64,000 nt of DNA. It comes from a virus. Positions within the stretch are counted from its first letter, which is position 1. Every line of letters begins with the position of its first letter. The stretch lies in the IMG/VR virus record IMGVR_UViG_3300003690_000024, positions 1-64,000 of that record, one strand, 5' to 3'. The position numbers and the translations under genes are program-made. The notes below the pieces were generated by a model. That model had not been told where the DNA came from. It was given only the letters and a program-made list of their open reading frames with translations, and made no database searches. Positions 51,001 to 60,888 of the stretch are shown here, in pieces.

Positions 51001-54000
51001 TTCCTCCAAACTAAACCTTCCCGAGAATATCCAATCAACAGACATGGTAAAGGTTCTAACAGCGCAGGAACGGGATATATTCACCCGAGATACACGTCCT
51101 ATTAACTACTATTTTGCCTTCGAGAAGAGCATGTATCAGGTGGTGTCTGAGGAAATAATTAATTATTTCGCTAATGTTAACCTATATCGACCCGAATATA
51201 AATCATTAAAATTCTTAAGACAAAAGTTTTTTGAAAAGGTTGCCAACTCTCAATTAGACTTTGATAAGTTCTACGAGTTTTATAAGTGGTTTGATTCATC
51301 GCTATCCATAATGCTCAATCAGTTGGTCCCTGCATCCTCTGATTTCTCGGATAGTGTACGAACGGTTATAGAAGATCATGTTTTGGAGCGTTCAAAGCAA
51401 CGCCGTATTTTCCCATTCTTAGAGAGAAAAGGGGCCACCGATATTACTGGTGCTGTCGAGGGTGGTGGTGATGCTTCTGCGCAGGCTTCCCCCCAAGACT
51501 TCCCGCCTGGTTCTGGGTTCTTTTCTAATACGGCTTTTACAAAGCGTCAGATTGGGTCGTCAAACACAATTCAGATTGATCCATGGAAGCATGTGCATGC
51601 TCCCATAGATCATGTACCGGCTATTCCTGGACATGCAAAATCCTTAGAGTTCTCAAAGGGCGGCATCGCTGATCACTACGTTGATATAGGAACTAGTGCC
51701 ACGTGGGATGCACTCATCGGAGGCTCCGGAACCGACACCAAAGCATTTAGTTTGTCTGCCTGGGTTTATATGACAGACCAGGGCGGATCCTCCCAAGGCA
51801 CTATTATTTCCTTTTCCCAAAATGATCGAGTAATTCATTATCACAGCGTTGGCGGTGGTAGATATAAGTTTTATATGGAGGGCGCCACCAATGGCGACAA
51901 ATGGTCCAACGACGGCTCGGCCGTATTTGACACTTGGACACACATTGTTGCAACCTATGAAGGGGGCACCGCCGGCGATCTGAAGATATATATCAATGGA
52001 TCGGAACAGACCGCCATCGCGCAGACTTCGATTTCCAACCCAGACGCCATCGATGGCAGCGATTGCTACATCGGCGCGCGAGATGACGGCGTCAACGCTG
52101 TAAACGAGTGGGAGGGAAATATCTGCGATGTTGCTGTATGGGGCAAAGAGCTAAACTCTACTGAAATCACTGAGCTTTATGGTTCGGGCAAAAGAGTTTA
52201 TCTTATTGGTCCGAGGCAATATATTCTGCCGCCGCTGCCTTATCTGGATCTTTTGTCCTGGTGGAGGATGGGGTCAGACTCTCGCGATACCTACAACGGC
52301 CTGATGTACGATCAAATCGGCGGCAGGGACGGAACGCCTACTAACTTTTCCGCGGGGGAGATAACCACAATCTCCCCAGAGTTTCGAGATCCTTATGGCT
52401 GGGCTCCTGGAATTCCCGGTCTGCAGGGGGTTAATCCAAATGCAAATATATATTGGCATCGGTATAGAGAAGAAAGGAGTTCATCTGTTAGAGTCGAGCT
52501 GCTTGCTGCTATTAAAAAATCTTATGATAGACGCGTTGGATCTCCTGCAAAATTCTCAGTTGAAGGAGCAGTCACCTTCGGCGGTGTTGCCCGTCATCAA
52601 AGTAATCAGCCCAACTATGTTTTTAGGGAAGTCGCACCCCTTCCGGGCGCCTCGGGCTCGCTCACAAATATTCTAGTTACACAAAAGGCAGATGTTGAGA
52701 AACTGCTCTCATCTTCATCGGATGTTTTCTATCCAAGTCTTAAGCAACGTTTGGGATTCAATATGAATCCAGACATCAATACCGACGAGCCGAATGATCG
52801 AACCCTAGATGGAAATGTGTATGCTCCGTTTAGTATGTATAGCTCCTCGGTAAGCGGCGGATATGCCGCCACTGTGTCTAGTTCTTTTACACCTGGAGTA
52901 GATATTACCAACTTGCATCACGACTATGTGTTCAATCACGATATTCCCATGCAATCACCCTTCACCGAAAAGTTTGTGGGGGGACGTCAATATAGGCATC
53001 TTCCACTTAATAGAAGCTCCTCCTTGCGCCGGCTGGATACGAACAACTCCCGCGGCGAGGCCTTCCGTATTAAGTTTGATGGTGTGGCTTCTAGGGATGG
53101 GGGCAATTTCTCCAACTCGCTCGCCATTATACCGGCTGATTCATCCGGTTCCGCAACCACGCGCGACTTTCCCACTGCTGTTCGATTCCGAGACGAAACT
53201 GCAAAACGCCCCGTAAACATTAAAAATATTTTGATGTCAACCGCGTCGCTAGACATAAATCTGTCCGGTACCATTATGCATAGCAATATTGGAAACTACC
53301 AAAAGAATTATCAAGTTGTTCAAACCTCGGGGCGCACAACTAATGATTTGTACTTCCGCGATCAAACAATGACTTTTTCTACGGCGAGCTGCATTCCTTT
53401 TATTCGCCGTAGGACCACCGACACGGAAGGATTTGAGGGCGTAAGATGGCCTCTTTCACTATTGCGAGATAAGGTAGTTACGACGAAATCCTTTTATAGC
53501 TCCGGATCCAAGGGCGTCGACGAATCTATCTCTGCACTTCGCATCCCCTACAACAAAGCGTTCGATACCGGAGGAGAGGACGTCAATAACGGAAGTACGG
53601 GCTTTACTTTTTCCTGTTGGTATTCAGCCTCGGCCGACATGTCGAGCATCGGCGTGAACCGACCTTTCTTTTCACATGGTGTGGGCACATTTCACAGTCA
53701 AAACGTAAATGGGTATACCCCCATTAGTGTGCTTGATTGGGTCGAGTGGACGCCCAAACTAAGGTATACTCGCCTGGCTACGACGGAGACTGGCGCCGAC
53801 GCCGAAGTCACGAATATGTATGAGGTGTATACAACCTTAGAGTTGATGACAGGATCTCACATTGAGGGATGGAACCATCTTGCTTTAACTTTTCAACACT
53901 CGGGTGCGGTGGATGTAGGTGCCGCCAATTGGACTACCTATGTGTATCTTAATGGCTCTAGATACACGTTTAGTTATGGAAATTCTCCTGGCAACGCCAG

Positions 54001-57000
54001 AGCCTATCCTATAGTCAGCGGGTCAGTCTATACTACTACTACCGCCTCCTATGGACAAGATCTTACTATTAAATCCTATTTTAATGCAGATGCCTATCAG
54101 GTCCCCGCGGGAGACCATGCGGCCTATCGAAATGGTGTCAATGGCAACTTGGACGAAGTATCGTATTTCAATTCGGTGCTGACTCCGCTTCAAATTGTAC
54201 AGCTTTATAATCTTGGATGCCCAGGAGATGTCAATCTTCTTGGCGCCACGGGATGGTGGGGGATGGGCGAAAGCACCAGCGGCTCTTCTGCCGACCTTAC
54301 AACGGCCGCGGCAAACGGCGGCTTTTATATACCAGATCGTACAGACAACGGATACATCGGTTTAATGACCGGATCGTTCTCAAACACAAAGACGGACGAC
54401 GAATACGACTCAGGCAGCATCCGAGCACAAATTCCGTGCCTCATCACGCTGCCCGATACTCGCTACTTAGACTTCTTGCTCCCCAACAGAGAGGACAAGC
54501 TAGCACGCTCTAACAAGACGGTCATTGTAAACCGGTTCAGTTCTCCTGGATCATTTGAGGTTTCCTCCCGCGGGTATACAATTCAGCCAGCCGAAGAACT
54601 TTCGCCCTACAATGCAGCACCATATCGCAATAGAATAGTAATCAGTTATGGCATGACTGGATCGGCATCCGCGGATCCTATTACCGTTGTAACAATCTCG
54701 CCGCGCGACCAGATCGATAAGCCTCGTGGTTTAAATCAACTTTCTACATTACATGCAGGACAATTCGGATATGACTATGCTTATGGTTCTATCCCAACCG
54801 ATACTTACATAACTATTCCTTCCTACCAAAAAACAAATAGAAACAGAGTTCTACAGATGGTGTCTGGCTCGGGACACGATGCATACTTTACTGGATCCCA
54901 GTATGACAACCTCTTCATCCAACACGCGATCCCTCGATCAACACGACAATATAGTTGGGTAACTGCATCGTTGCCCCTAAACAGTCAAATATATGGTTTA
55001 GAAGCGGAATCATGTATCAGCGCTTCTGTTCTTCAGACTGTGACCAGCTCTGGTCGTGTTGTGGGGTTCCCCCTAGGGAACGTCCGCCAGAAAGCTATAT
55101 CCAGCCCCCCGCTACCCTACATCCACGGCAGCGCACCCTATGACATAACCTCGGGATATGGGGTGTACACTGCTTTTGTCGACGCCAATCTGCAGGGCCC
55201 CGTCGGTGCTCGACCGATAAATATGGCGGATCATACTCTTTATCGACCACTGGGCGCCTTTAACAGGCGTTCTCTTTATATGTCTGGCACAAATGAGACT
55301 AATTATAATTCGCATATTTTCATTGGCACAGCTGCTAAGTGGGATAACTTAATCGGCGGTAGCGGCGACGATGCAAGACCATTTAGCATTTCATTTTGGA
55401 TGAACGCAAGGCCACAAGATAACCTTTTCCCACGAATTGTGGATTTCTCTTCAGATATGATCATTACACTCACTCAATCGACCGGCAATCCGACGACTGC
55501 CTACGAGCTTGGCTTTACAATTTACGGAAATGGAACAAACGGCACAGTTCAAACAGCTGGAAAGCTTAGGTATGGGGACTGGTATCACTTTGTGGCAACT
55601 TTTGACGGGGGAGATCCCGAAGGGGAGGACAGCGTCAAGGCCCAGCGACTCTACGTTAACGGGATAGAACAAACTCTAAAAATCAACACCCTTGATAACC
55701 CGAAAGGTTTTTATGGATATAGTTGTTATGTGGGAAATGGAGTCGGCTGGGCAACTGGAGCGGGCAGAAACTACGTAGGAAATCTAGACGAGGTTCAAAT
55801 TTATACAGCGGCCGTGAATGTAGACCAAGTTGGTATTCTTTATAATCATTCCACGCCGGCCGATCCGTATTTATTGGCAAAAGATAATCCAGAATTTCAG
55901 GACATCGCCGATTCTTTAGTAGCGTGGTGGCGCGCCGGGGACAGAGCAACCGGTGTGTATGGTTATGATGGTTCCATCTCCGAGCATCCCAGCGGGGCTA
56001 TTCTGCATGATCATTCCGGTCACAACAACGATGCAGTGATCGGACTAGGGAGCGCAGCCGTCTCCGGCCACCCTGCATACTTTACTCTCACCTCCTCCGT
56101 TCCTGGCAATTCAGCCGGCTATTCCTTCAACACGATGATGCTGAACCGCAACGGTCCATACGGCTGGCCTACTTGGAAGCAAATTCGCGCCGGGGAACAC
56201 CCTGTTGCGCGACGAATGCGACAGCAGAACTTAATTGGATCTGTATTGCCTCCTCCGTTTATCGCCGGCGACGCCGGTATTGGGGGCGTTCTCGGCCTTA
56301 GCCCGATTACGTTCGCTGACTATTATGAATCACCAGTGAATGATTCAAATCTACCCATTAATTTTATTTTTGAGGACAACACTGACGATGCAGATTCGGC
56401 CAACAACATGCAAGTTACTGTTCCGTATGCCAATCAGTTCGAATATTTTTCTCACAATGGGCTAAACAACCTCCTAAATCTTAAGATAGATACCACACGT
56501 CGTCGAGCTTATAATTCGGTTTTAGATTATGCAGTCCAAAGCAATTTGAGTTTGGTGGCCAATTATGGTCAGCGAGTTTATCCTTCAGAACGAAATGCTT
56601 ATAAGGGCACTATTCGTGGAAGGACCAAATATAACATTACGACCATCTGGTACGACGATCGCTCTACCAGGACAGCCGAAACACTTCAAAGTAAGGCTTC
56701 GTGCTCTATGGGCTATAGGCGCGTGCTATCTCAAAGTATGTGGCCGCTGGACGGACACAACAACTTCAGGACTACATCTTCACTGGCGCGCCCGTCCCAT
56801 AATGATGGGGCGGGAGAGATGCTGGCTAGTTATACCTGCTTCACAGGATCCACCGTCTCCAGCTCGGCCCGATATACAGCGTCTTCTTCAGCGACAGCAA
56901 ATCCAGGCATCCCCGCGTCCCCGAACCAATATGCGGGCCCAACGTACGCGCAGCGAATTTATGGCGGCGCGACTTTGACTGATAATTATCCTATTTTGGC

Positions 57001-57439
57001 AGGAGATGCTGAGTGGTTGGTTGCGGAACAAGCCGGCAAAGCTCCATATCAAGATTACAAGACGTATGAGACCCATATTCGAGAAGTAGGAAAAGACCAC
57101 TCAATAATTCCCGAGTTTAGAATCTCACAACATATGGAAACTTACATTGATGGGGAGGAAAATAACTTTTTAGTAGACATTGATGGTTTATTTGAGCTCA
57201 CGGGCGCCGCCTATAGTAGTAGCGCTCAAGAGCCGTTCTATAGAACTTATTCAAACGGAGATTTTCTCAAGTACTTTAAGGTTATAGATGATGATCTGTT
57301 TGGCAAGAGACCGGCGCCTCTTACTATTGTGAGAGACAAGATTACATTAAGCTGTGATGGTCTGATTAAGTTTTTGCCATATAAGGGGTTCACGCCGGCT
57401 GAGCGTACGCTACTTCCGCCGCGATTCTTCTGGCGTTGA
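48041..57439 (+). CDS. Giant baseplate/tail protein with four LamG-like domains (3132 aa)
   Basis: Four concanavalin-like (LamG) domains can be seen: about 165-360 (VEFWMKKDAF, DGKWHHYAFTL, LDEFRYW), 1200-1386 (FSLSAWVYM, DTWTHIVATYEGG, CDVAVWGKEL), 1850-2053 (FTFSCWYSA, EGWNHLALTF, LDEVSYFN) and 2410-2603 (FSISFWMNA, GDWYHFVATFDGG, LDEVQIYT). Before them, KSKGTEKAFRNLIRCFGID (about 603-621) is a motif of phage tail proteins. By place after gp6 it may serve as gp7/gp8. LamG domains bind glycans, so it probably forms outer baseplate arms that touch the host surface. It is about three times the length of T4 gp7. Confidence 0.8.
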   Translation: MSIKKYFENVSNIKALSGKTSHDIGGQVESAEYHEQDIINEERFIPHVDFTKPENFAKYGSAEEYYFTALQRIYSTYPYDGSLKERLEWQNQSTYLDLYIYDNRYPRTNGYIIFSSASWGTQQSTTDGYGLSDTLEYISFEGGPNKNPNGLTPSRIEFTGSNYYEVAMNRQSNLQLDMATDGASVEFWMKKDAFDTTKTQKEVIFDLWNGKGYAAPDYARLTVELTSSTGHAIAGADPFRLTIYSGALGFQTASVCSSNFTTASVTDGKWHHYAFTLKSASAGVQSRFYVDGELENEATIQTTGSALGAAAGINDIDFYGMRATIGALATNPSASTAATGSGKLSASLDEFRYWKTQRTGEQIGRFWFTQVGGGVNTDPTPFIETKETANVNLGVYYKFNEGITGVTATDRTVLDYSGRFSNGVWTGYTSGARNTGSAIVLSDAAIKEFKDPIIYPFHPEVHDLIHALRSSGSAYDVNNNASIYNSIPSWIIDEDQEGSGDVKKLTQIISSYFDTLQMQIENLNKLKDIAYISGSNKPLPFSEKLLSSYGFVAPELFLDADILEKLANRSEDKVYEKSLEDIKNIIYQNIYNNLSYIYKSKGTEKAFRNLIRCFGIDDELIKINMYADGVEYNLDSDRRNVIVTDRYINFNTVNNKVGTVFNYQDHTNSVGFITSSTVLSGGHSITLETELLMPLKPLASSITYIDTNTISSSLFGVHGVREIITGPNDTQWPSGKHSDAVNFQVYAVRDEIESTNARFVLTGTAGGYVPSLKSSLYENIYDNTKWNISVRVRPQNYPLANFASASNNGNFVVELHGVQAESGEILQEFTLSGTVTNPTGSFITGSRRVYIGAHRTDFTSSLLEPSDVKVNACRYWLDYLDDEILKAHILDTENHGNLLTHQYAYTFNPSASDGDITKFDTLVFNWEFLNNTGSNASGQFTVEDVSSGSVNLTRFGSLGKILNQQYTALGYDFATSSVTPIDKDFVVSSKLNLPENIQSTDMVKVLTAQERDIFTRDTRPINYYFAFEKSMYQVVSEEIINYFANVNLYRPEYKSLKFLRQKFFEKVANSQLDFDKFYEFYKWFDSSLSIMLNQLVPASSDFSDSVRTVIEDHVLERSKQRRIFPFLERKGATDITGAVEGGGDASAQASPQDFPPGSGFFSNTAFTKRQIGSSNTIQIDPWKHVHAPIDHVPAIPGHAKSLEFSKGGIADHYVDIGTSATWDALIGGSGTDTKAFSLSAWVYMTDQGGSSQGTIISFSQNDRVIHYHSVGGGRYKFYMEGATNGDKWSNDGSAVFDTWTHIVATYEGGTAGDLKIYINGSEQTAIAQTSISNPDAIDGSDCYIGARDDGVNAVNEWEGNICDVAVWGKELNSTEITELYGSGKRVYLIGPRQYILPPLPYLDLLSWWRMGSDSRDTYNGLMYDQIGGRDGTPTNFSAGEITTISPEFRDPYGWAPGIPGLQGVNPNANIYWHRYREERSSSVRVELLAAIKKSYDRRVGSPAKFSVEGAVTFGGVARHQSNQPNYVFREVAPLPGASGSLTNILVTQKADVEKLLSSSSDVFYPSLKQRLGFNMNPDINTDEPNDRTLDGNVYAPFSMYSSSVSGGYAATVSSSFTPGVDITNLHHDYVFNHDIPMQSPFTEKFVGGRQYRHLPLNRSSSLRRLDTNNSRGEAFRIKFDGVASRDGGNFSNSLAIIPADSSGSATTRDFPTAVRFRDETAKRPVNIKNILMSTASLDINLSGTIMHSNIGNYQKNYQVVQTSGRTTNDLYFRDQTMTFSTASCIPFIRRRTTDTEGFEGVRWPLSLLRDKVVTTKSFYSSGSKGVDESISALRIPYNKAFDTGGEDVNNGSTGFTFSCWYSASADMSSIGVNRPFFSHGVGTFHSQNVNGYTPISVLDWVEWTPKLRYTRLATTETGADAEVTNMYEVYTTLELMTGSHIEGWNHLALTFQHSGAVDVGAANWTTYVYLNGSRYTFSYGNSPGNARAYPIVSGSVYTTTTASYGQDLTIKSYFNADAYQVPAGDHAAYRNGVNGNLDEVSYFNSVLTPLQIVQLYNLGCPGDVNLLGATGWWGMGESTSGSSADLTTAAANGGFYIPDRTDNGYIGLMTGSFSNTKTDDEYDSGSIRAQIPCLITLPDTRYLDFLLPNREDKLARSNKTVIVNRFSSPGSFEVSSRGYTIQPAEELSPYNAAPYRNRIVISYGMTGSASADPITVVTISPRDQIDKPRGLNQLSTLHAGQFGYDYAYGSIPTDTYITIPSYQKTNRNRVLQMVSGSGHDAYFTGSQYDNLFIQHAIPRSTRQYSWVTASLPLNSQIYGLEAESCISASVLQTVTSSGRVVGFPLGNVRQKAISSPPLPYIHGSAPYDITSGYGVYTAFVDANLQGPVGARPINMADHTLYRPLGAFNRRSLYMSGTNETNYNSHIFIGTAAKWDNLIGGSGDDARPFSISFWMNARPQDNLFPRIVDFSSDMIITLTQSTGNPTTAYELGFTIYGNGTNGTVQTAGKLRYGDWYHFVATFDGGDPEGEDSVKAQRLYVNGIEQTLKINTLDNPKGFYGYSCYVGNGVGWATGAGRNYVGNLDEVQIYTAAVNVDQVGILYNHSTPADPYLLAKDNPEFQDIADSLVAWWRAGDRATGVYGYDGSISEHPSGAILHDHSGHNNDAVIGLGSAAVSGHPAYFTLTSSVPGNSAGYSFNTMMLNRNGPYGWPTWKQIRAGEHPVARRMRQQNLIGSVLPPPFIAGDAGIGGVLGLSPITFADYYESPVNDSNLPINFIFEDNTDDADSANNMQVTVPYANQFEYFSHNGLNNLLNLKIDTTRRRAYNSVLDYAVQSNLSLVANYGQRVYPSERNAYKGTIRGRTKYNITTIWYDDRSTRTAETLQSKASCSMGYRRVLSQSMWPLDGHNNFRTTSSLARPSHNDGAGEMLASYTCFTGSTVSSSARYTASSSATANPGIPASPNQYAGPTYAQRIYGGATLTDNYPILAGDAEWLVAEQAGKAPYQDYKTYETHIREVGKDHSIIPEFRISQHMETYIDGEENNFLVDIDGLFELTGAAYSSSAQEPFYRTYSNGDFLKYFKVIDDDLFGKRPAPLTIVRDKITLSCDGLIKFLPYKGFTPAERTLLPPRFFWR

Positions 57440-57443
57440 TGCC

Positions 57444-57479
57444 AAAAAGAGGTTTAGAATATTAATGGATCCTCTTTTT
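57444..57479 (+). promoter_or_regulatory. Inverted repeat around a start codon
   Basis: AAAAAGAGG (57444-57452) is perfectly complementary to CCTCTTTTT (57471-57479). The 18-nt loop holds ATG 57465, and the ribosome site (agagg) is within the left arm. The hairpin could hold back translation of the next gene, or act as a weak terminator given the T-run. Confidence 0.4.
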
Positions 57480-59828
57480 TCTCCGGGTATTCTTTATAAC
57501 ACCATTAAGTCAGGCATTGCAATGTCTAATTTTGTTATTTGCCATACTGCCTCGGGCGAGAACGACACCGTCGAGCGCTCGATATACTCGATGGAATCTG
57601 GCTCCATGTACGAATGGTACGGCCGCCCGAAGGTAGGCTCCGGGAACCCCGGAGGGCAAAGATTTGAAGAGGGTTACCTTTATATGGATAACGTGATGGC
57701 CGTCGGCCGAAGCATATACGACTCCACCTCGCCGTACTATACGACTGTCTCCGCTAGCTCGCTTGGTTATAACATGCAAAAGGTTCCGTTTGAGGCTCTT
57801 TATAATCCCGAAAGTTTCTTTAACGGCCAAGTGATCGGTGGCCTAAGCCCTGGCTCCGGAACTATTGGACCGCCTCAAGCCATTGCAGCAGCTGCCGCCA
57901 TCGAGACCTCCGGCCAGAGCGGCGGACCATTTATATATGATCGAATGCCTTCTTCTTCTATAGCGTGGGTCCCGTCCTTCCTGACGAGTTCAGACTATTC
58001 GCTGCCGGGTACCGCAGAGTCTTATCTTCCCAAAGGAAACACCTATATCAAACTAACGGAGCTGCACGGAAGCTCTCTGTATAGAATGGCAATGGACAAC
58101 TTTTTATGCGAGACAACAAATATTTTTTCAGATGGATTTGCTAACTTTAAATCCAAGCGCGAGGAAAACTTTGCGTCTGTTGTATCGGGTAATGTTTATA
58201 CGATGGAAGTGAGACTTTATAGAACTCGACAAACAGGGTCCGCGATGTCGAACTATTTCGCGTTTCCAAATCACCGGCCGCGAGCTGGACAGCCTAGGCC
58301 TGACAGAGACAGATTTACGATGTATTCTAGAGAGTCTGCTTTTGGGCCGCCGGCGTGGTCGCCGGCCAACGGCCAGCGAGGCGCCAGCTTTGTGCATTGT
58401 TCTCCCCCCTATTATAATCAGCCCGCATCTGCTTTGATTACCTATAGTAGCTCTGTTGGGGGTATTCCAACGCTTCAGGACATTTATGATAATCTCACAA
58501 TTGAATTTAGCAACCAAGCGAGCGAGATAGGCTGGGTGGAAGCCGACACGGTACCGGGGATGCATATTAATAGTTGCGTCAACCTAACAGAGCGCCTCCT
58601 GTCCGTTCCAGAGGGGACACAAGTACAAAAGAGCAGTTGGGTTATCCAGAGCAAGTATGAGACTCCTGTGATGAATTTTGCGAATGTAAGCGCAAGTTCG
58701 CCGCCTAGTGGTAATGTTGATGCGGGATATGATGCGAGTCTCATCTCAACAAAGGGAATGTGGCATCAGTATGGAACTGTCCCTAGTGCGTCAGATAATG
58801 GAATTTTCATCGAGATACTAGACAAGCCGAGTAGATATCTGAGAGATATTCCCGGCGCCGCAGCATCCCGCCGCGCGCTTAGCGACTCGTTGGCTAAGGT
58901 AGTCGGATTTGAAACAGGCGCCCCAACCCGCGTTGGTCGAGTTCCGAATGAGCATAAATTTGAAGAAGCTATTGTGGCGGTCCCATTCAAGACAGTAGAA
59001 AATCAGAGGCAATTCTTTGCCCTTAATGCGATAACGGAGGCATCGATCACATATGAGAATATTGTGAGAGCAATGAACAAGTATGTCTTCCCGCCCAAGA
59101 TAGACTTTACGCGCCATCCGGATTTTGTTACTCCTATATTAATGTATATTTTTGAATTCGAAGCGAAACTCACGAAAAAAGACCTGACGGACATGTGGCA
59201 GAATCTTATGCCCTCCATCGCCACCAAATTCGAACAAAAGAAGGTTGTGGTAGAAGACAAAGTATTGGTCGACATCCTTGCCAACAATACCGAAAATGTG
59301 AGATGGATAGTATTTAAGGTTAAGAAGCGCGCTATTAAGAACTTCGAGAAGTACAGAAGAAGCCTCATCACAAATGACCTCACAGGCTATGAAAATGATT
59401 CAATTGGTCCGCACTCTTATAACTGGCCTTATGATTATTTCTCTTTAGTGGAGCTAGCAAAGATAGATGAAGCCGTACAGTATAAATCAGCAGATTTGGT
59501 TAACCAGATTGATACAAATGAAGCGGCCGGTGGGAGCTCCGGTACCAGTGCGACTACAGCTGCAAGTGCTGCAACTGGTGCTCCAACAGGAGGAGGAGCC
59601 ATGGGCGTTAACGCGGCGGTCACAACCACTTCTGTCGAAGCAGCTAGCATAGCCCTCGCACCGGCCGTCCGGAGGGGCGCCCCCGACGCCCCTCCAGCCC
59701 CTCCTCGTCGCCCAGTACCGCGCTTTCCGCCCCCGAGGAGGCCCTACAATCCCAACCGGCGGCGCCGGACTGCTGTTGAGGACGTGGCCCGATCGCAGAT
59801 TGAGCTGACGTCCCGACTTATAAGGTGA
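57465..59828 (+). CDS. Virion structural protein with Pro/Arg-rich tail
   Basis: A 787-aa protein following the giant wedge gene by 25 nt. The main part is beta-rich with Ser/Tyr/Asn loops; conserved-looking segments are IYSMESGSMYEWYGRP and YVFPPKIDFTRHPDFVTPILMYIFEFEAKLTKKDLTDMWQNLMP. The latter resembles a segment I associate with marine phage structural proteins. Residues about 680-735 are Ala/Thr/Gly-rich; about 735-787 are Pro/Arg-rich, with GC-rich codons. A gp8-like wedge role is possible by position only. Confidence 0.7.
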   Translation: MDPLFSPGILYNTIKSGIAMSNFVICHTASGENDTVERSIYSMESGSMYEWYGRPKVGSGNPGGQRFEEGYLYMDNVMAVGRSIYDSTSPYYTTVSASSLGYNMQKVPFEALYNPESFFNGQVIGGLSPGSGTIGPPQAIAAAAAIETSGQSGGPFIYDRMPSSSIAWVPSFLTSSDYSLPGTAESYLPKGNTYIKLTELHGSSLYRMAMDNFLCETTNIFSDGFANFKSKREENFASVVSGNVYTMEVRLYRTRQTGSAMSNYFAFPNHRPRAGQPRPDRDRFTMYSRESAFGPPAWSPANGQRGASFVHCSPPYYNQPASALITYSSSVGGIPTLQDIYDNLTIEFSNQASEIGWVEADTVPGMHINSCVNLTERLLSVPEGTQVQKSSWVIQSKYETPVMNFANVSASSPPSGNVDAGYDASLISTKGMWHQYGTVPSASDNGIFIEILDKPSRYLRDIPGAAASRRALSDSLAKVVGFETGAPTRVGRVPNEHKFEEAIVAVPFKTVENQRQFFALNAITEASITYENIVRAMNKYVFPPKIDFTRHPDFVTPILMYIFEFEAKLTKKDLTDMWQNLMPSIATKFEQKKVVVEDKVLVDILANNTENVRWIVFKVKKRAIKNFEKYRRSLITNDLTGYENDSIGPHSYNWPYDYFSLVELAKIDEAVQYKSADLVNQIDTNEAAGGSSGTSATTAASAATGAPTGGGAMGVNAAVTTTSVEAASIALAPAVRRGAPDAPPAPPRRPVPRFPPPRRPYNPNRRRRTAVEDVARSQIELTSRLIR
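59640..59820 (+). other. GC-rich Pro/Arg-coding tail
   Basis: The last about 60 codons of this structural gene are mostly CCC, CCG, CGC, CGG and GCC, in contrast with the AT-rich codons of the next gene, which starts only 8 nt after the stop. It encodes an RRGAPDAPPAPPRRP-type tail. Confidence 0.6.
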
Positions 59829-59835
59829 ATATAGA

Positions 59836-60888
59836 ATGGAATTTTTAAACAAAAAAGAAGAAGTATTTGAGTTTCAACTAACGGAGTATGGAAAGTATCT
59901 CCTATCTATTGGAAAATTAAAGCCTGAATATTACGCATTTTTTGATGATGATATTTTATATGACACAAGCGGCTCGGGGTACACTGAGATTCAGAATATG
60001 TCACGGGTCCGAATTCAGGACGAAACACCAAAATTGAAAGCGACAGTGACACGAACAAGTGCCGAGACTCGCGTCACACAGTTTTTAAATAACTTAGAAG
60101 GACCTATTGGAAGCAGCAATTCCGATCCTGCTCATCGAACTTCCTATTTTAGACAGCCTGTTTTTGAAGATAAAGGGAAAATTAATGCGCACGCTATTGG
60201 CCGTTCGTCGCTCAATACACAGTACAATCCTTCTTGGACCGCGACAGTTCTTTCATCTGCCGAAATAAGCTCATCTCGGGACTATATTGATACATCGGAT
60301 TACATCGAACACATTCCACAAATTAATATTACACTTGACTATTACACTTATTTTAAGAGCGGCGATCTAACAGACAATTCAGTTAGTACCCACCTAGAGT
60401 CTCCGCCCGGCAGCGGCCAGACTACAGATGTGTTTTTAGCGCTAAACGAGGATTATCTTTTAATGGAGATTTTAGAAGAGAACACTGATTTTGAAAAAGA
60501 AAATTTTGATATTGAAATTTACCATTCTTCATCTGCGCCCATTGGAACAGGCTCTTTTGTGCAATTAGCATACACCCCAGAGAATGACAGATTCTTCGAA
60601 TTCCCGCGCGAAATCAATAATAGTCTTAATGCTGCTGGCAATGTGGAGTATTATTTTAATGTTTTGGTAGACAAAGAAATTCCCATCGAAATTATTAAGG
60701 AACTAAATATATCAGAGAAGGCGCTTTCGACGGACGCGTCCAGAATAAAGCTAAACCGCGATTTGTATACAACAGGTGCACCTCCCGCCGGCCTGGGCCA
60801 CGGAGGAGGCCCAGGAAGAATCTCTGCCACAAATACGGTATCTACCCCTACTTACCCTGGTGACTCTGCTGATGAGGAGCCCTGCTAA
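59836..60888 (+). CDS. Conserved virion structural protein
   Basis: A 350-aa protein. Its N-terminus, KKEEVFEFQLTEYGKYLLSIGKL then PEYYAFFDDDILYD, is a pattern I recall from marine T4-like phage structural proteins. The centre is acidic and beta-rich; the C-terminus is Gly/Pro-rich with a single final Cys. It sits in the baseplate block, function unknown. The next gene follows without a gap. Confidence 0.7.
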   Translation: MEFLNKKEEVFEFQLTEYGKYLLSIGKLKPEYYAFFDDDILYDTSGSGYTEIQNMSRVRIQDETPKLKATVTRTSAETRVTQFLNNLEGPIGSSNSDPAHRTSYFRQPVFEDKGKINAHAIGRSSLNTQYNPSWTATVLSSAEISSSRDYIDTSDYIEHIPQINITLDYYTYFKSGDLTDNSVSTHLESPPGSGQTTDVFLALNEDYLLMEILEENTDFEKENFDIEIYHSSSAPIGTGSFVQLAYTPENDRFFEFPREINNSLNAAGNVEYYFNVLVDKEIPIEIIKELNISEKALSTDASRIKLNRDLYTTGAPPAGLGHGGGPGRISATNTVSTPTYPGDSADEEPC

